From DASUGC01 sp035606665 (GTDB taxonomy: Bacteria; Acidobacteriota; Vicinamibacteria; Vicinamibacterales; SCN-69-37), in the NCBI GenBank assembly GCA_035606665.1, contig DATNEY010000026.1, positions 186,001 through 250,000 on the forward strand: a stretch of DNA of 64,000 nucleotides. The letters are read 5' to 3'. The translations under genes were made by a program, and so were the position numbers. The notes under the pieces were generated by a model. That model did not search any database, was not told the origin of the DNA, and saw nothing but the letters and a program-made list of their open reading frames with translations. This document shows, piece after piece, positions 15,501 to 24,131 of this stretch. How positions within the stretch are numbered: the first letter of the stretch is position 1; each line of letters starts with the position of its first letter.

Positions 15501-18167
15501 ATGCCACTCACCGCGGGAACAAAACTCGGTTCGTACGAAATCCTGGGAAGTCTCGGCGCCGGTGGAATGGGCGAGGTCTATCGCGCCCGCGACTCGAAGC
15601 TTGGTCGTGACGTCGCCATCAAGGTCCTGCCTGAGCGGCTGTCGCAGGATCCGGCCGCGCTCGCGCGATTCGAACGCGAGGCGCGGGCGGTCGCGGCGCT
15701 GTCGCACCCAAACATCCTCGCCATCCACGATTTCGGGACTGAGTCCGGTGTCACCTATGCGGTCACCGAGCTGCTCGAGGGCTCGACGCTGCGAGTTCGT
15801 ATGGGTGATGGCGCGCTGCCCGTCCGCAAGGCCATCGATTTCGCCGTCCACGTCGTCCGTGGCATCGCCGCCGCTCACGAACGCGGCATCGTCCATCGCG
15901 ATCTCAAGCCCGAGAACATCTTCATCACCAATGACGGCGTGGTGAAGCTGCTCGACTTTGGTCTCGCCAAGAGCGCGGGTCCCGATGGAGGCCGGGGCTT
16001 CAGCCCCGGCGAATCGGACGGCGCGACGGCGGCGCAGACACAACTCGCTGCTGACACCACGCCCGGTACCGTCCTCGGCACCGTGGGCTACATGTCACCC
16101 GAGCAGGTGCGCGGCCTCGCGACCGACCACCGCACGGACATCTTCTCTTTCGGCGCCGTCTTCTACGAGATGCTGACCGGCCGGCGGCCGTTTCGCGGCG
16201 ATTCGCACGTCGAGACGATGAACGCGATTCTGAAGGAGGACCCGGCGGAGTTCACCGACGTGACGGCGAACGTGCCGGGGTCGGTCGAGCGGACCATCCG
16301 GCGCTGCCTCGAAAAACAGCCGTCAGACCGCTTCCACTCGGCGCACGATCTGGCGATTTCGCTCGAAGCGCTTTCGGGTTCATCGAATTCGAGCGCGGTA
16401 TCCGAAGGCCGGGGTCTTCAGTCGGCACTCGAAGGAGCCCGGGGTCTTCAGACCCCGGGAATCGGGCGTTCGGGATTTCGCCTGAGTCCATTGCTCGCCA
16501 TCGCCGCGCTCGTCGTCGTGGCCGCCGCCGGCCTCTGGGCGGGCCGCGCGATCTGGGCGCCGCCACCGTCAACCGTCACCGAGTTCCAGCGGCTGACGTA
16601 CCGGCGCGGTCCCATTTTTTCGGCAGCGATGGCGCCTGACGGCGCCACGTTCTATTACTCAGCGCGGTGGGAAGGCACGCCCCTGCAGATCTACTCGACT
16701 CGGGCGGAAAGCCCTGAGTCACTCGCGTTGCCGTACCTCAACGCCAATGTCGCGTCGATTTCCACCAAAGGCGAGCTCGCGCTCATCCGCGACCGCGTCA
16801 ACATCACCGGCTATGCCAACATCGGCACGCTGGCGCGTGCGCCGGTTTCAGGAGGCGCCGGCCGTGACGTCCTCGAAGGCGTCCAGCACGCGGACTGGCT
16901 TCCCGACGGATCCGACCTCGCCGTCTCGCACGTCGTCGATGGCAAGTACCGCGTGGAATTTCCGATCGGCAAGGTCGTATACGAAACGACGGGCTGGGTG
17001 AGCCACGTGAGCGTGTCGCCCGACGGGACACGCGTGGCGATTCTCGATCAACCCAACGTCGGCGACGACCGCGGCGGCGTGTCGATCATCGATGGGTCCG
17101 GCGCGCGGAAGCAGATTCCCGTGGAGTGCGAAAGCGCGCAGGGCATTGCGTGGACGGCGTCCGGCCACGAGGTGTGGTTCACGTGCGCATCCAAGGGTCT
17201 GTGGCGCTCGCTGCTCGCCGCCACACCGGAGGGCGTCGTGCGGACGGTGTTGCGCGTGCCGGGCACCATGATTCTCGGAGACATCGGCGCGGACGGTACC
17301 GTGCTGCTCACGCACGACAGTTCGCGGCGCGGCGTCATTGCGCTCGCGCCCGGCGACACAAAGGAACGCGACGTCTCCTGGCTCGACTGGACGCAGCCGA
17401 TGGCGCTGTCGGACGATGGACGGACGCTCGTCATCGGAGAAGAGGGCGAGGGTGGCGGTCCCGGCTACGCGACGTTCCTCAGGAAGACCGACGGATCGCC
17501 GGCGATCCGGCTGGGCGCGGGTGAGGGCCTTGCGCTCTCGGCCGATGGCCGCTGGGTGATCGCGCAGAAGCAGGATCCACCGAGCCAGCTTGTGCTGATG
17601 CCGACGGGTGCAGGCGCCGCGCGCGCACTGACGAAGGACGACATCACCCACACCGACGCGCGGTTTCTGCCGGACGGCAAGCGGTTTGTTTTCATTGGAT
17701 TCAAGCCCGGCCGGCCACCGCGCACGTGGGTGCAGCCGCTCGAAGGCGGCGAGCCCACGCCGGTCACGCCCGAGGGTACGACCGGGGTTCTTGTCACACC
17801 CGACGGCACGCAGCTTGTCGTGCGCGCGACGGATGGATCGCGATCGCTGATGCCATTCCCTCCATCGACGGGCGCCGCGGTTCCCCTCAAAGGCCTCGAG
17901 CCTCCGGACAACATCATTCGCTTCACGCCTGACGGACGCAGTCTGTTGCTTCGCCGGAGGAAGGTGCCGAACGACGGCTCGCAGCAGATCTTCCGCCTGG
18001 ATCTCGCGAGCGGCGCGCGCACGCTCGTCCGTCTGATCGCGCCCCTCCCCGAATCAGTCGCCAATGGCGGCGTCGGCCAGGTTCTTATGACGGCCGACGC
18101 GAGCGCCTACGTATACGGCTACGGCGTCACGCACTCGGATTTGTTTCTAGTGAAGGGTTTGAAGTAG
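15501..18167 (+). CDS. Membrane Ser/Thr protein kinase with TolB-like beta-propeller sensor
   Basis: 888 residues. The kinase domain is residues 1-290: glycine loop GAGGMGEVY, Lys41 in VAIK, HRDLKPEN at 132-139, DFG at 152-154, SPE at 199-201. A single membrane helix (LLAIAALVVVAAAGLWAG, about 328-348) leads to a WD40/TolB-like propeller of about 530 residues (repeated SPDGTRVA, SADGRWV, LPDGKRFVF). The usual model is that the external propeller senses a ligand and the inner kinase phosphorylates regulators. The activation segment carries an extra GGRGFSPGE insert encoded by a palindrome (15991-16010), and a second such insert (GLQTPG) lies in the linker. It is divergent from the BACON lipoprotein, 68 bases apart, and converges tail-to-tail with the next kinase. 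Confidence 0.92.
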   Translation: MPLTAGTKLGSYEILGSLGAGGMGEVYRARDSKLGRDVAIKVLPERLSQDPAALARFEREARAVAALSHPNILAIHDFGTESGVTYAVTELLEGSTLRVRMGDGALPVRKAIDFAVHVVRGIAAAHERGIVHRDLKPENIFITNDGVVKLLDFGLAKSAGPDGGRGFSPGESDGATAAQTQLAADTTPGTVLGTVGYMSPEQVRGLATDHRTDIFSFGAVFYEMLTGRRPFRGDSHVETMNAILKEDPAEFTDVTANVPGSVERTIRRCLEKQPSDRFHSAHDLAISLEALSGSSNSSAVSEGRGLQSALEGARGLQTPGIGRSGFRLSPLLAIAALVVVAAAGLWAGRAIWAPPPSTVTEFQRLTYRRGPIFSAAMAPDGATFYYSARWEGTPLQIYSTRAESPESLALPYLNANVASISTKGELALIRDRVNITGYANIGTLARAPVSGGAGRDVLEGVQHADWLPDGSDLAVSHVVDGKYRVEFPIGKVVYETTGWVSHVSVSPDGTRVAILDQPNVGDDRGGVSIIDGSGARKQIPVECESAQGIAWTASGHEVWFTCASKGLWRSLLAATPEGVVRTVLRVPGTMILGDIGADGTVLLTHDSSRRGVIALAPGDTKERDVSWLDWTQPMALSDDGRTLVIGEEGEGGGPGYATFLRKTDGSPAIRLGAGEGLALSADGRWVIAQKQDPPSQLVLMPTGAGAARALTKDDITHTDARFLPDGKRFVFIGFKPGRPPRTWVQPLEGGEPTPVTPEGTTGVLVTPDGTQLVVRATDGSRSLMPFPPSTGAAVPLKGLEPPDNIIRFTPDGRSLLLRRRKVPNDGSQQIFRLDLASGARTLVRLIAPLPESVANGGVGQVLMTADASAYVYGYGVTHSDLFLVKGLK
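15991..16010. repeat. Intragenic palindrome in the kinase activation segment
   Basis: gccggggct at 15991-15999 and its complement at 16002-16010 with a 2-base loop, in frame, between the DFG and SPE motifs. It encodes part of GGRGFSPGE. Confidence 0.75.
16438..16459. repeat. Intragenic palindrome in the kinase juxtamembrane linker
   Basis: cccggggtct at 16438-16447 and its complement at 16450-16459, with a 2-base loop. A half copy (gaaggccggggtcttcag) lies about 35 bases upstream. It is in frame and encodes ARGLQTPG. Confidence 0.75.
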
Positions 18168-20909
18168 CTATCGACTGAACTTCCACAGCGCCATGTTCGT
18201 GCCCAGTCCGAACGCGACGATCTTTCCGTCCGGCGCCCATGTCGCAGCGTGGAAGTCCAGGCCGGTGGCGATGTTCACGCGCTTCAGATCGCCGGTCGCA
18301 AGGTCGAGCACGCCGACGTACCAGTACCAGGAATCCGCGGCCCCCACGGGCATCACCAGCTTGCCGCGCCGGACCGAGCCGGGCGCGAGCCCGTAGACGA
18401 TCATCCGGAGATCGCCCTTAATCGCGATCGGCTGCGGCGTACCGCCCTTGGACGACAGACGCACCAGCCGGTATCCCGTGCCCTCGTCGAGTTTCACGAT
18501 GAGGTCGCCGTTGTCGGGATCGACGGCGAACGAATCGCCGGCGCCGACCGGACGCGTCTCTCCGGTCGCGATCGTCACGGCGGAAATTGATCCGGCTGCC
18601 GCCACGTACAACGTCGTACCGTCCGGTGAGGCGCCCAGGCTCGTCGGAAGGCCCTTGGTCTTGAACCGTTGCAGAATCCTTCCCGTGTTCAGCGCGACGA
18701 TACCGATATCGGGCGCGTCTTCGGCGCCGATCAGCAACGCCGCGCGGTCGTTGCCGACCATCGACATCGGGTTCCGAGTGTCCTCGCTGGATTCGACGAG
18801 CTTCACGGGATCCTTGCCCGGCGCGATGACCACCACGCGCGGACCGCTGCCAATGCGCGAGACGGCCAGCGCGCGGCCTTCCGGCAGCGGAGCGAGGCCG
18901 CGCGTGAAAGTGTCGTCGAGAGCGATCCGCTCGGGGTCGGCGCCCGACTCCGCGAATCTCAACACCTCCGCCGCACGCGCCAGCAGTCCAATGTAGAGCG
19001 AGCCGTCCGGCGCCACGTCGAGATCCGGTTGTTCGAGGAGGGTCAGAAGCGGAGTTGTGGTGCCCTTCCCATCGGTCGTCACGCGCAGGACCCGATACGA
19101 GCTCCCCACGCGCACTGAAATCACGGCGCTGCGATCGCTCGGGTCCACGGACATCGACACGATATCCGGAGGCAGCGTGGCGCCAATCGGCTTCATCTCT
19201 TGCGACGCCAGGTCCAGGATCTGCACCGAGTCGCGTTCGAGCGGCGTCTTGAGTGCGCGGCCCACAATGAGGGCGCGATTCGCGTCAATCGCATGGATGG
19301 GTGCGATCGAGTCGCTCTGGATCACGACCGGAAGCGCCTCCACCTTGCCCGACGCAGGCCAGAAGCGGTGCAGCTGGATCACGCGATTGGCATTCGGCCG
19401 GCCGAACAGGATGCTGCCGTCGGGCACCGACGCCGGATTCTGTGCGTTCTCGATGAGCAGGCGCTCCTCGCCGCCCAGCGCGGGCACGCTGTAGATCCCG
19501 TTCGGCGAGTCGATGCCCCGGTCGTAATAGATGTGAGAGCCGTCCGTCGACCAGGCCATCGTGAATGTAAGGCCATGGGTGCGATCGCGCGTGAGCTGCG
19601 TCCAGACCCCGGTGCCGGGCTTCATCACCGACACCTGCGACAGGCCGTCGGTGACGGACATGAACGCGAGCAGGTGGCCGTCGGGCGACAGTCGCGGACG
19701 ATACGAGATGCTCGGACCACCGAGGCGGGCGCTCGTCCATTCGACCGGCGGGGGAGGCACGCGCGATGCGCGATATGCGAAGCCGAGGATGGCGCCGGCG
19801 GCCAGGGCGACTGCCGTGAATCCGATGAGCACGCGCGTGGGCCATTGACCCCGTGCTCTTGGGCCATTGGCAACCCCTGCGTCCGTCGCCGCGACTCCGC
19901 CAATGGCGGAGTCGCTGTCCGCCATTGGCGCATCGAGTTCATCAATCTCAAGGCGCGCGTCCGCGATGTCGTGCAGCCGTTGCCTTGGGTCTTTCTGCAG
20001 ACAGCGCACCAGCAGCTTGCGAATCGCGCGCGGTGTGTCGGCCGGCAGCCGCGACCAGTCCGGATCTTTCGTGACAACGGCGGCAATCACGTCGGTGACG
20101 TTGTCGCCCTGTCCTGAGCCGGTCGAGGGGCCTTCGAAGGGACGTCTGCCGGTGAGCATCTCGTAGAGCACGCATCCGAACGCCCAGATGTCCGCGCGCT
20201 TGTCGACCGCGCGCCCTCGCGCCTGTTCCGGCGACATGTAGGCCGCAGTACCGAGGATCAGACCCTGCTGCGTCATCGCCGGCGACGTCATCGTGGCGGC
20301 GCTATGGAGCCCGGGGTCTTTAGACCCCGGGAATCCAGTCGGGTCACTCGCTTTCGCAAGGCCGAAGTCGAGGACTTTTACTGTGCCGTCCAGCCTGACC
20401 TTGACGTTCGCCGGTTTCAGATCGCGGTGGATGATTCCCGCCGCGTGCGCTGCTTCCAGCGCGAGCGCGATCTGGCGCGCGATGGGCAGCGCGTCTGCGA
20501 GATGGAGCCCGGGGCCTTGATGGCCTTGATGGAGCCCGGGGTCCTTAGCCCCCGGGTTAGGAGCCCCCGTGTTAGCGCGCGCGATCGTCGCCGACAGATC
20601 CTCCCCGGCGACGAACTCCATCACCAGAAAGACGATGCCTGGTGCGGACGGCGCCGAAGCGTTCGCCACCGTTCCCGAGTCGTAGATCTGCGCGATGTTC
20701 GGGTGATTCAGCGCCGCGAGCGCCTGCGCCTCGCGGTCGAACCGCGCCGCACGCTCAGGATCCGCCGCGAAGGCGTCCGGCAGGACTTTCAGTGCGACCT
20801 CGCGCTGCAACCTCGTATCGCGCGCGCGATAGACCTGTCCCATGCCGCCTTCGCCGATGAGGCTGACGATCTCGTACCCCTCGAGGCGGGTGCCGGGGGT
20901 CAGAGGCAT
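18168..20909 (-). CDS. Membrane Ser/Thr protein kinase with TolB-like beta-propeller sensor
   Basis: 913 residues, paralogous in plan to the kinase at 15501-18167 and convergent with it (stops abut). Kinase motifs: GEGGMGQVY, Lys41, HRDLKPAN at 161-168, DFG at 181-183, MSPEQARG. One membrane helix (VLIGFTAVALAAGAILGFAY) and a propeller C-terminus follow. The kinase domain carries four low-complexity inserts that map onto DNA palindromes or repeats: GAPNPGAKDPGLHQGHQGPG before the catalytic loop, FPGSKDPGLH after DFG, PSTGSGQG in the C-lobe, and a G/A-rich piece in the juxtamembrane linker. They fall in loops, so activity is probably preserved. Confidence 0.92.
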   Translation of the reverse strand: MPLTPGTRLEGYEIVSLIGEGGMGQVYRARDTRLQREVALKVLPDAFAADPERAARFDREAQALAALNHPNIAQIYDSGTVANASAPSAPGIVFLVMEFVAGEDLSATIARANTGAPNPGAKDPGLHQGHQGPGLHLADALPIARQIALALEAAHAAGIIHRDLKPANVKVRLDGTVKVLDFGLAKASDPTGFPGSKDPGLHSAATMTSPAMTQQGLILGTAAYMSPEQARGRAVDKRADIWAFGCVLYEMLTGRRPFEGPSTGSGQGDNVTDVIAAVVTKDPDWSRLPADTPRAIRKLLVRCLQKDPRQRLHDIADARLEIDELDAPMADSDSAIGGVAATDAGVANGPRARGQWPTRVLIGFTAVALAAGAILGFAYRASRVPPPPVEWTSARLGGPSISYRPRLSPDGHLLAFMSVTDGLSQVSVMKPGTGVWTQLTRDRTHGLTFTMAWSTDGSHIYYDRGIDSPNGIYSVPALGGEERLLIENAQNPASVPDGSILFGRPNANRVIQLHRFWPASGKVEALPVVIQSDSIAPIHAIDANRALIVGRALKTPLERDSVQILDLASQEMKPIGATLPPDIVSMSVDPSDRSAVISVRVGSSYRVLRVTTDGKGTTTPLLTLLEQPDLDVAPDGSLYIGLLARAAEVLRFAESGADPERIALDDTFTRGLAPLPEGRALAVSRIGSGPRVVVIAPGKDPVKLVESSEDTRNPMSMVGNDRAALLIGAEDAPDIGIVALNTGRILQRFKTKGLPTSLGASPDGTTLYVAAAGSISAVTIATGETRPVGAGDSFAVDPDNGDLIVKLDEGTGYRLVRLSSKGGTPQPIAIKGDLRMIVYGLAPGSVRRGKLVMPVGAADSWYWYVGVLDLATGDLKRVNIATGLDFHAATWAPDGKIVAFGLGTNMALWKFSR
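19839..19915. repeat. Palindrome cluster in the kinase juxtamembrane linker
   Basis: gcgactccgcca at 19891-19902 and its complement at 19904-19915 form a perfect 12-bp palindrome around one base. Just before it, at 19839-19870, lie two direct half-units of the gggccattgacccc family seen in intergenic copies at 5373-5700 and 10073. Confidence 0.65.
20108..20129. repeat. Intragenic copy of the cctgtcctgagc...tcgaggg repeat
   Basis: The 22-base unit is a form of a dispersed repeat widely seen in bacterial genomes, whose translations include PSTGSGQG and DRLRTG. Here it is in frame inside the kinase C-lobe and encodes PSTGSGQG on the minus strand. Confidence 0.65.
20310..20331. repeat. Intragenic palindrome after the DFG motif
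   Basis: cccggggtct at 20310-20319 and its complement at 20322-20331 with a 2-base loop. The arms are identical to those of the palindrome at 16438-16459 in the neighbouring kinase gene. It encodes PGSKDPG on the minus strand. Confidence 0.75.
20501..20556. repeat. Intragenic duplicated repeat in the kinase N-lobe/C-lobe hinge
   Basis: gatggagcccgggg occurs at 20501 and again at 20529. The second copy is followed by an inverted arm (agcccccggg, 20547-20556). It encodes the G/P-rich insert upstream of the catalytic loop. Confidence 0.7.
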
Positions 20910-20981
20910 GGTGTAGAGGACACTGCGCGGGAGTTTACTGTGGTCGGCGGGGGATTCCTAAGTGAGCGTAGACTTCTGCGC

Positions 20982-22019
20982 ATGCCTCGAACCATCCCGC
21001 TTGCCGCAGCCATCCTCCTCGTCTCGGCACAACTGATCGCCCAGCAGAAGCCCGCAGCCGACGGCGTCCCCGTCAACGCTGCCGGCGACCCGCAGTACTC
21101 AACATTTTCTTTGTGCGCGATCGATCCCGAAACACAGCAGTCGGGCGCCGCCGTCACCACGCGCGTGCCGTTTGTCGGCCGCGCCGTGCCGCACGTCCGT
21201 GCCGGTGTTGGCGCCGTGTGCACGCAGGCATCGACGCGTGTCGAGTACGGGCCGCAGGGATTGGATCTACTCGCGAAGGGCGTCGAGCCGAAAGCCGTTC
21301 TCGAGCAATTACTTGCGAGCGACCAGCAGCGCGAGTCGCGCCAGGTCGGCGTCATCAATATGAAAGGTGTGGGCGCGGCGCACACCGGCAAGAGCAACGG
21401 CAACTGGGCCGGCAGCAAGCAGGGCCTGAACTACACCGTGCAGGCGAACATCATGGTCGGGCCCGAGGTCGTGGACGCGGTCGCGGCGAGCTTCGAGTCC
21501 ACGCAAGGCACCGGCATGCCGCTCGCCGAGCGCATGATTCTCGCGCTCGAGGCTGGCCACGCGAAGGGTGGCGACCGCCGATGGGGCAGTCTGCAGTCGG
21601 CCGCGATCAAGATTGCGGATCCCAAGAATCCCGGCCGCGGCGGCGACTACATCGCGCTCGCGATCGAGGTCGGCGAGCACCCCGAGCCCGTCGCCGAAAT
21701 GAAGCGCATCTACTACACCACCGCGCGCCGTCTCGGCTATCGCGCGTTCTCGCGCATCGAGGGCCCCGACGTCATAGAGCTCAAGCGCATGCTCCACGCG
21801 CTCGGCTACTGGAAGCCCGAGCTCGCCGCGTTTCCGGAAGGTCAAGGTCAGCAGGCGCCGCAGGGACTCAACCGGTACGACGATGAGGCGATTGCCGCGG
21901 TGGACAAGTTCCGGACGGAGAAGGGACTCAACTATCAGGGGAATCCGCCGGGGCTGGTGGACGAACGCTTCATCGCCGCGCTACGCGCGGCGTATTACGC
22001 GAAGAGAAAGGGCGGGTAG
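20982..22019 (+). CDS. Secreted DUF1028-family (Ntn-hydrolase-like) protein with C-terminal PG-binding-like domain
   Basis: 345 residues from ATG 20982. A signal peptide (TIPLAAAILLVSAQLIAQ) is followed by the DUF1028 core: PQYSTFSLCAIDPETQQSGA, VGAVCTQASTRVEYGPQGLD, GNWAGSKQGLNYTVQANIM, MILALEAGHAKGGDRRWGSL. A helical C-terminal domain (VIELKRMLHALGYWKPELAA, FRTEKGLNYQGNPPGLVDER) resembles a peptidoglycan-binding PG_binding_1 fold. DUF1028 proteins have an Ntn-hydrolase-like fold but no demonstrated reaction that I know of. The frame stays open far upstream over the kinase gene; the ATG with the signal peptide is the sensible start. Its 3' end overlaps the tail of the integrase ORF antisense. 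Confidence 0.85.
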   Translation: MPRTIPLAAAILLVSAQLIAQQKPAADGVPVNAAGDPQYSTFSLCAIDPETQQSGAAVTTRVPFVGRAVPHVRAGVGAVCTQASTRVEYGPQGLDLLAKGVEPKAVLEQLLASDQQRESRQVGVINMKGVGAAHTGKSNGNWAGSKQGLNYTVQANIMVGPEVVDAVAASFESTQGTGMPLAERMILALEAGHAKGGDRRWGSLQSAAIKIADPKNPGRGGDYIALAIEVGEHPEPVAEMKRIYYTTARRLGYRAFSRIEGPDVIELKRMLHALGYWKPELAAFPEGQGQQAPQGLNRYDDEAIAAVDKFRTEKGLNYQGNPPGLVDERFIAALRAAYYAKRKGG

Positions 22020-23261
22020 GGGGCGCCCAGGCACGTTACCGAGTGCCATTCGGCTGTTAACCGGAGGGTTGCTGGTTCGAATCCAGCCCGAGGAGCCAAA
22101 CTCAACAATTTCGCGAAACTCGCGGTCGAGATCGTCCGACTGTGATCCGATTGTGATCCGACTCGCGTCGCACGCGGCGTCGTGCGCGATGAAGCGCCCC
22201 TTCTTGCGCGGCCGCTCGGTGAACTTCGGCAGTTGCATCGAGAACGTGGGCTCGAGCGCCTTCGCGGCTTCGTCCAGAGCCTTCCGGCGGATGTGGCTGT
22301 ACGTCTTCATCATCGACGGGGAGACGTGGCCCATCTGCGCCTGAATCACCCAATCCGGTTGCCCTGCCTCGCAGAGTCGCGTCAACGCCGTATGGCGGCC
22401 ATCGTGAAAGCGGACGTGTGGCAATCCTGCAGATGCGCGGAGGGATCGCCACGAACCGCGCCACGATGTGATGGGCTGCGTGGGATCGATCTGATGAGCT
22501 CGACCCTGCCAAGGGAAGACGAAATGATCGTTTTCTGTGAATCCCAGCTGATTTGCTCGACTCCAAAGCTCCCGAAGGGCAGTCACGCACGCGTCGTTGA
22601 GGCTCGGATCCCGCCAACCAGCTGGCGTCTTTGAGCGCCTAACCTGGATGCGGGCACGGAGGAAGTCCACGTGCCTCCATTGCAAGCCCTTGATTTCGCA
22701 GGCGCGGAGACCGCAGTAGAACGACAGCGCCGCAGCAACGTAGGCGAAGATCCAGTCGACGCGCGACTGCGCCGCCAGGAACAAGCGCTGTTGTTCCTCA
22801 TCCGTCAGAGCCTGGCCGACTGGCGGTTTTGTGTTCTTGAGGGCGCGATAATCCTCTTCAAAGCGGTACCAGAGGCGGGCATGACGAAGGAGTTGCCTGA
22901 GAACTGAGAGCTCGCCATTGATCGTCTTCGGTGCCCTTCCCTCATCCGTACGCTGTGCCTGATACATCGTCAAGTGATCGATTGTCAGCGTCTTCAGCTT
23001 GACGTCGCCGAGCACCGCGACAAGTCGTCGGCCGTTCTCGATCCAGTACTGCTGCATCCGCGGCGACACTTGGGCCCGGCGCTCGTGGACGTACGCGGTA
23101 ATGGCGCCTGTGATGGACTGCGAGCCGAACTTCTGCCGACGCCGGGCTGGGTCGGGCCGACGGTTTCCGAACTCAGCTATCCGTTCCTTCTCGAGTTTGC
23201 GGGCCTCGCGCAGGTCGGACACACCCAGCGGCTCGCGATGCCGCTGGCCATTCACGACCAC
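21981..23261 (-). CDS. Tyrosine recombinase (phage/island integrase)
   Basis: 426 residues if started at GTG 23261. The N-terminal arm- and core-binding region (EARKLEKERIAEFG, ITAYVHERRAQVSPRMQQYW) and the catalytic domain are clear: Arg in LRACEIKGLQWRHVD, HDGRHTALTRLCEAG (HxxR), GHVSPSMMKTYSHI (His and the Tyr nucleophile). Reading in frame upstream to ATT 23300 adds IGLWKRGRKYWINVV, a typical integrase N-terminus, and AAGGA lies nine bases before that ATT, so a rare ATT start is plausible. The last 40 residues (SSGWIRTSNPPVNS...) are translated from the tRNA fragment and flanking host DNA. The AlpA-like gene lies 50 bases upstream. Confidence 0.92.
   Translation of the reverse strand: MVVNGQRHREPLGVSDLREARKLEKERIAEFGNRRPDPARRRQKFGSQSITGAITAYVHERRAQVSPRMQQYWIENGRRLVAVLGDVKLKTLTIDHLTMYQAQRTDEGRAPKTINGELSVLRQLLRHARLWYRFEEDYRALKNTKPPVGQALTDEEQQRLFLAAQSRVDWIFAYVAAALSFYCGLRACEIKGLQWRHVDFLRARIQVRRSKTPAGWRDPSLNDACVTALRELWSRANQLGFTENDHFVFPWQGRAHQIDPTQPITSWRGSWRSLRASAGLPHVRFHDGRHTALTRLCEAGQPDWVIQAQMGHVSPSMMKTYSHIRRKALDEAAKALEPTFSMQLPKFTERPRKKGRFIAHDAACDASRITIGSQSDDLDREFREIVEFGSSGWIRTSNPPVNSRMALGNVPGRPLPALSLRVIRRA
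22049..22098 (+). other. tRNA-Asn(GTT) 3' fragment, probable attachment site
   Basis: From 22049 the sequence folds as an anticodon arm (ttcgg, loop ctgttaa, ccgga), variable loop, T arm (gctgg ttcgaat ccagc), the acceptor 3' strand ccgagga, g and cca. The matching 5' acceptor strand (tcctcgg) is absent upstream, so the gene is incomplete. The integrase gene abuts it. This is the usual signature of an island end formed by recombination inside a tRNA gene. The partner site was not found in the window. Confidence 0.8.
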
Positions 23262-23312
23262 ATTTATCCAATATTTCCGGCCCCGCTTCCACAGACCAAT
23301 CGCCGTGGTTCC

Positions 23313-23522
23313 TTACGACGCGGGCGCGCGATTCGCGCTGTCCGAGCGACAGGCTTCGACGAAGCGCACAACGTCCTCCTCAGGGTACCGCACAGCACGG
23401 CCGAAACGCACGAAGCGCGGGCCCTTGTTCTTGATCCGCCACGCGCGGAGCGTTGCGACAGACAGTCGAAGGCGTGCCGCGACTTCGTGTTCGGTCAGAG
23501 TTTGCACGTTTCCGTGAGACAT
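23313..23522 (-). CDS. AlpA/excisionase-like helix-turn-helix protein
   Basis: 69 residues from ATG 23522. TLTEHEVAARLRLSVATLRA, WRIKNKGPRFVRFG and VRYPEEDVVRFVEAC are the MerR-like winged helix of the AlpA/HTH_17 family. Such proteins act as recombination directionality factors or activators of the integrase. It is immediately upstream of the integrase in the same frame and strand; its TAA lies 12 bases before the candidate ATT start of the integrase, so the two are probably co-transcribed. A longer upstream frame has no family match. Confidence 0.85.
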   Translation of the reverse strand: MSHGNVQTLTEHEVAARLRLSVATLRAWRIKNKGPRFVRFGRAVRYPEEDVVRFVEACRSDSANRAPAS

Positions 23523-24131
23523 GAGGTCATGGACTCCGTGATTCAGGGCACTCAGGGAGAGCTGACGCGGTGGTCCTGCACGGCCACTGGATACAGGAAT
23601 CCCTAGGCGCCCACGAGGACGGAGCGCTCTCGTCGGCATGCCAGCTGCCGAGGGTTGGCCGATGGACCACCTAACTGATCTGACGCCACTTTTCCGGCAA
23701 ACCTTACCGCTGCGACGTGGCACACGCCGGCCCGTCGAATTCTGACGTGGGAAGCAGCCCTTCCGTCGTCGAGCGTATGAGTCCCGGCGACCGGTCAGCC
23801 CCGGTTCGTGTTCGTCGTTACCCATCGGGCGCGTAGATAACGGCGAACAGCTGTGAAAAGCGCGCCGATCCAAGCGGATCCTCCGCTCAAGATAACCCCG
23901 CAATCTGCCCACGAGGTCAATAGCTGCTGCCTCGCGCTCAACCCGAGCTGTTCCGCCATGCGGAGGCCATGCTTGCGGAGCTTCAGGACGACGGCGCGAA
24001 GGCGACGCTGGGCGAGCAGCGGCCGGTGTCATCCGGCGGCGGGGCGTCGGCGGGTTTGGTGAAATTGGGCGGCCAACCGCCCGCAAGCGCTCTTCCTGAG
24101 CCCCACACTTCGACTACGCTTTCAGCACGAC
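23523..24131. other. Gap between the integrase module and the helicase; no intact gene
   Basis: No convincing gene in 609 bases. Around 23940-24110 one plus-strand frame reads PELFRHAEAMLAELQDDGAK, which looks protein-like but has no start upstream and may be the remnant of a truncated gene. The left part presumably carries the leftward promoter of the AlpA gene and the right part the helicase promoter; I could not pick out clear boxes. Confidence 0.4.

Noticed and set aside
20304..20981. N-terminal extension of the DUF1028 ORF over the kinase gene
   Set aside because: It is antisense to kinase coding DNA, and a normal signal peptide starts at ATG 20982.
22030..22098. Complete tRNA-Asn gene
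   Set aside because: The 5' acceptor strand that would pair with ccgagga is missing; only the 3' part is present.
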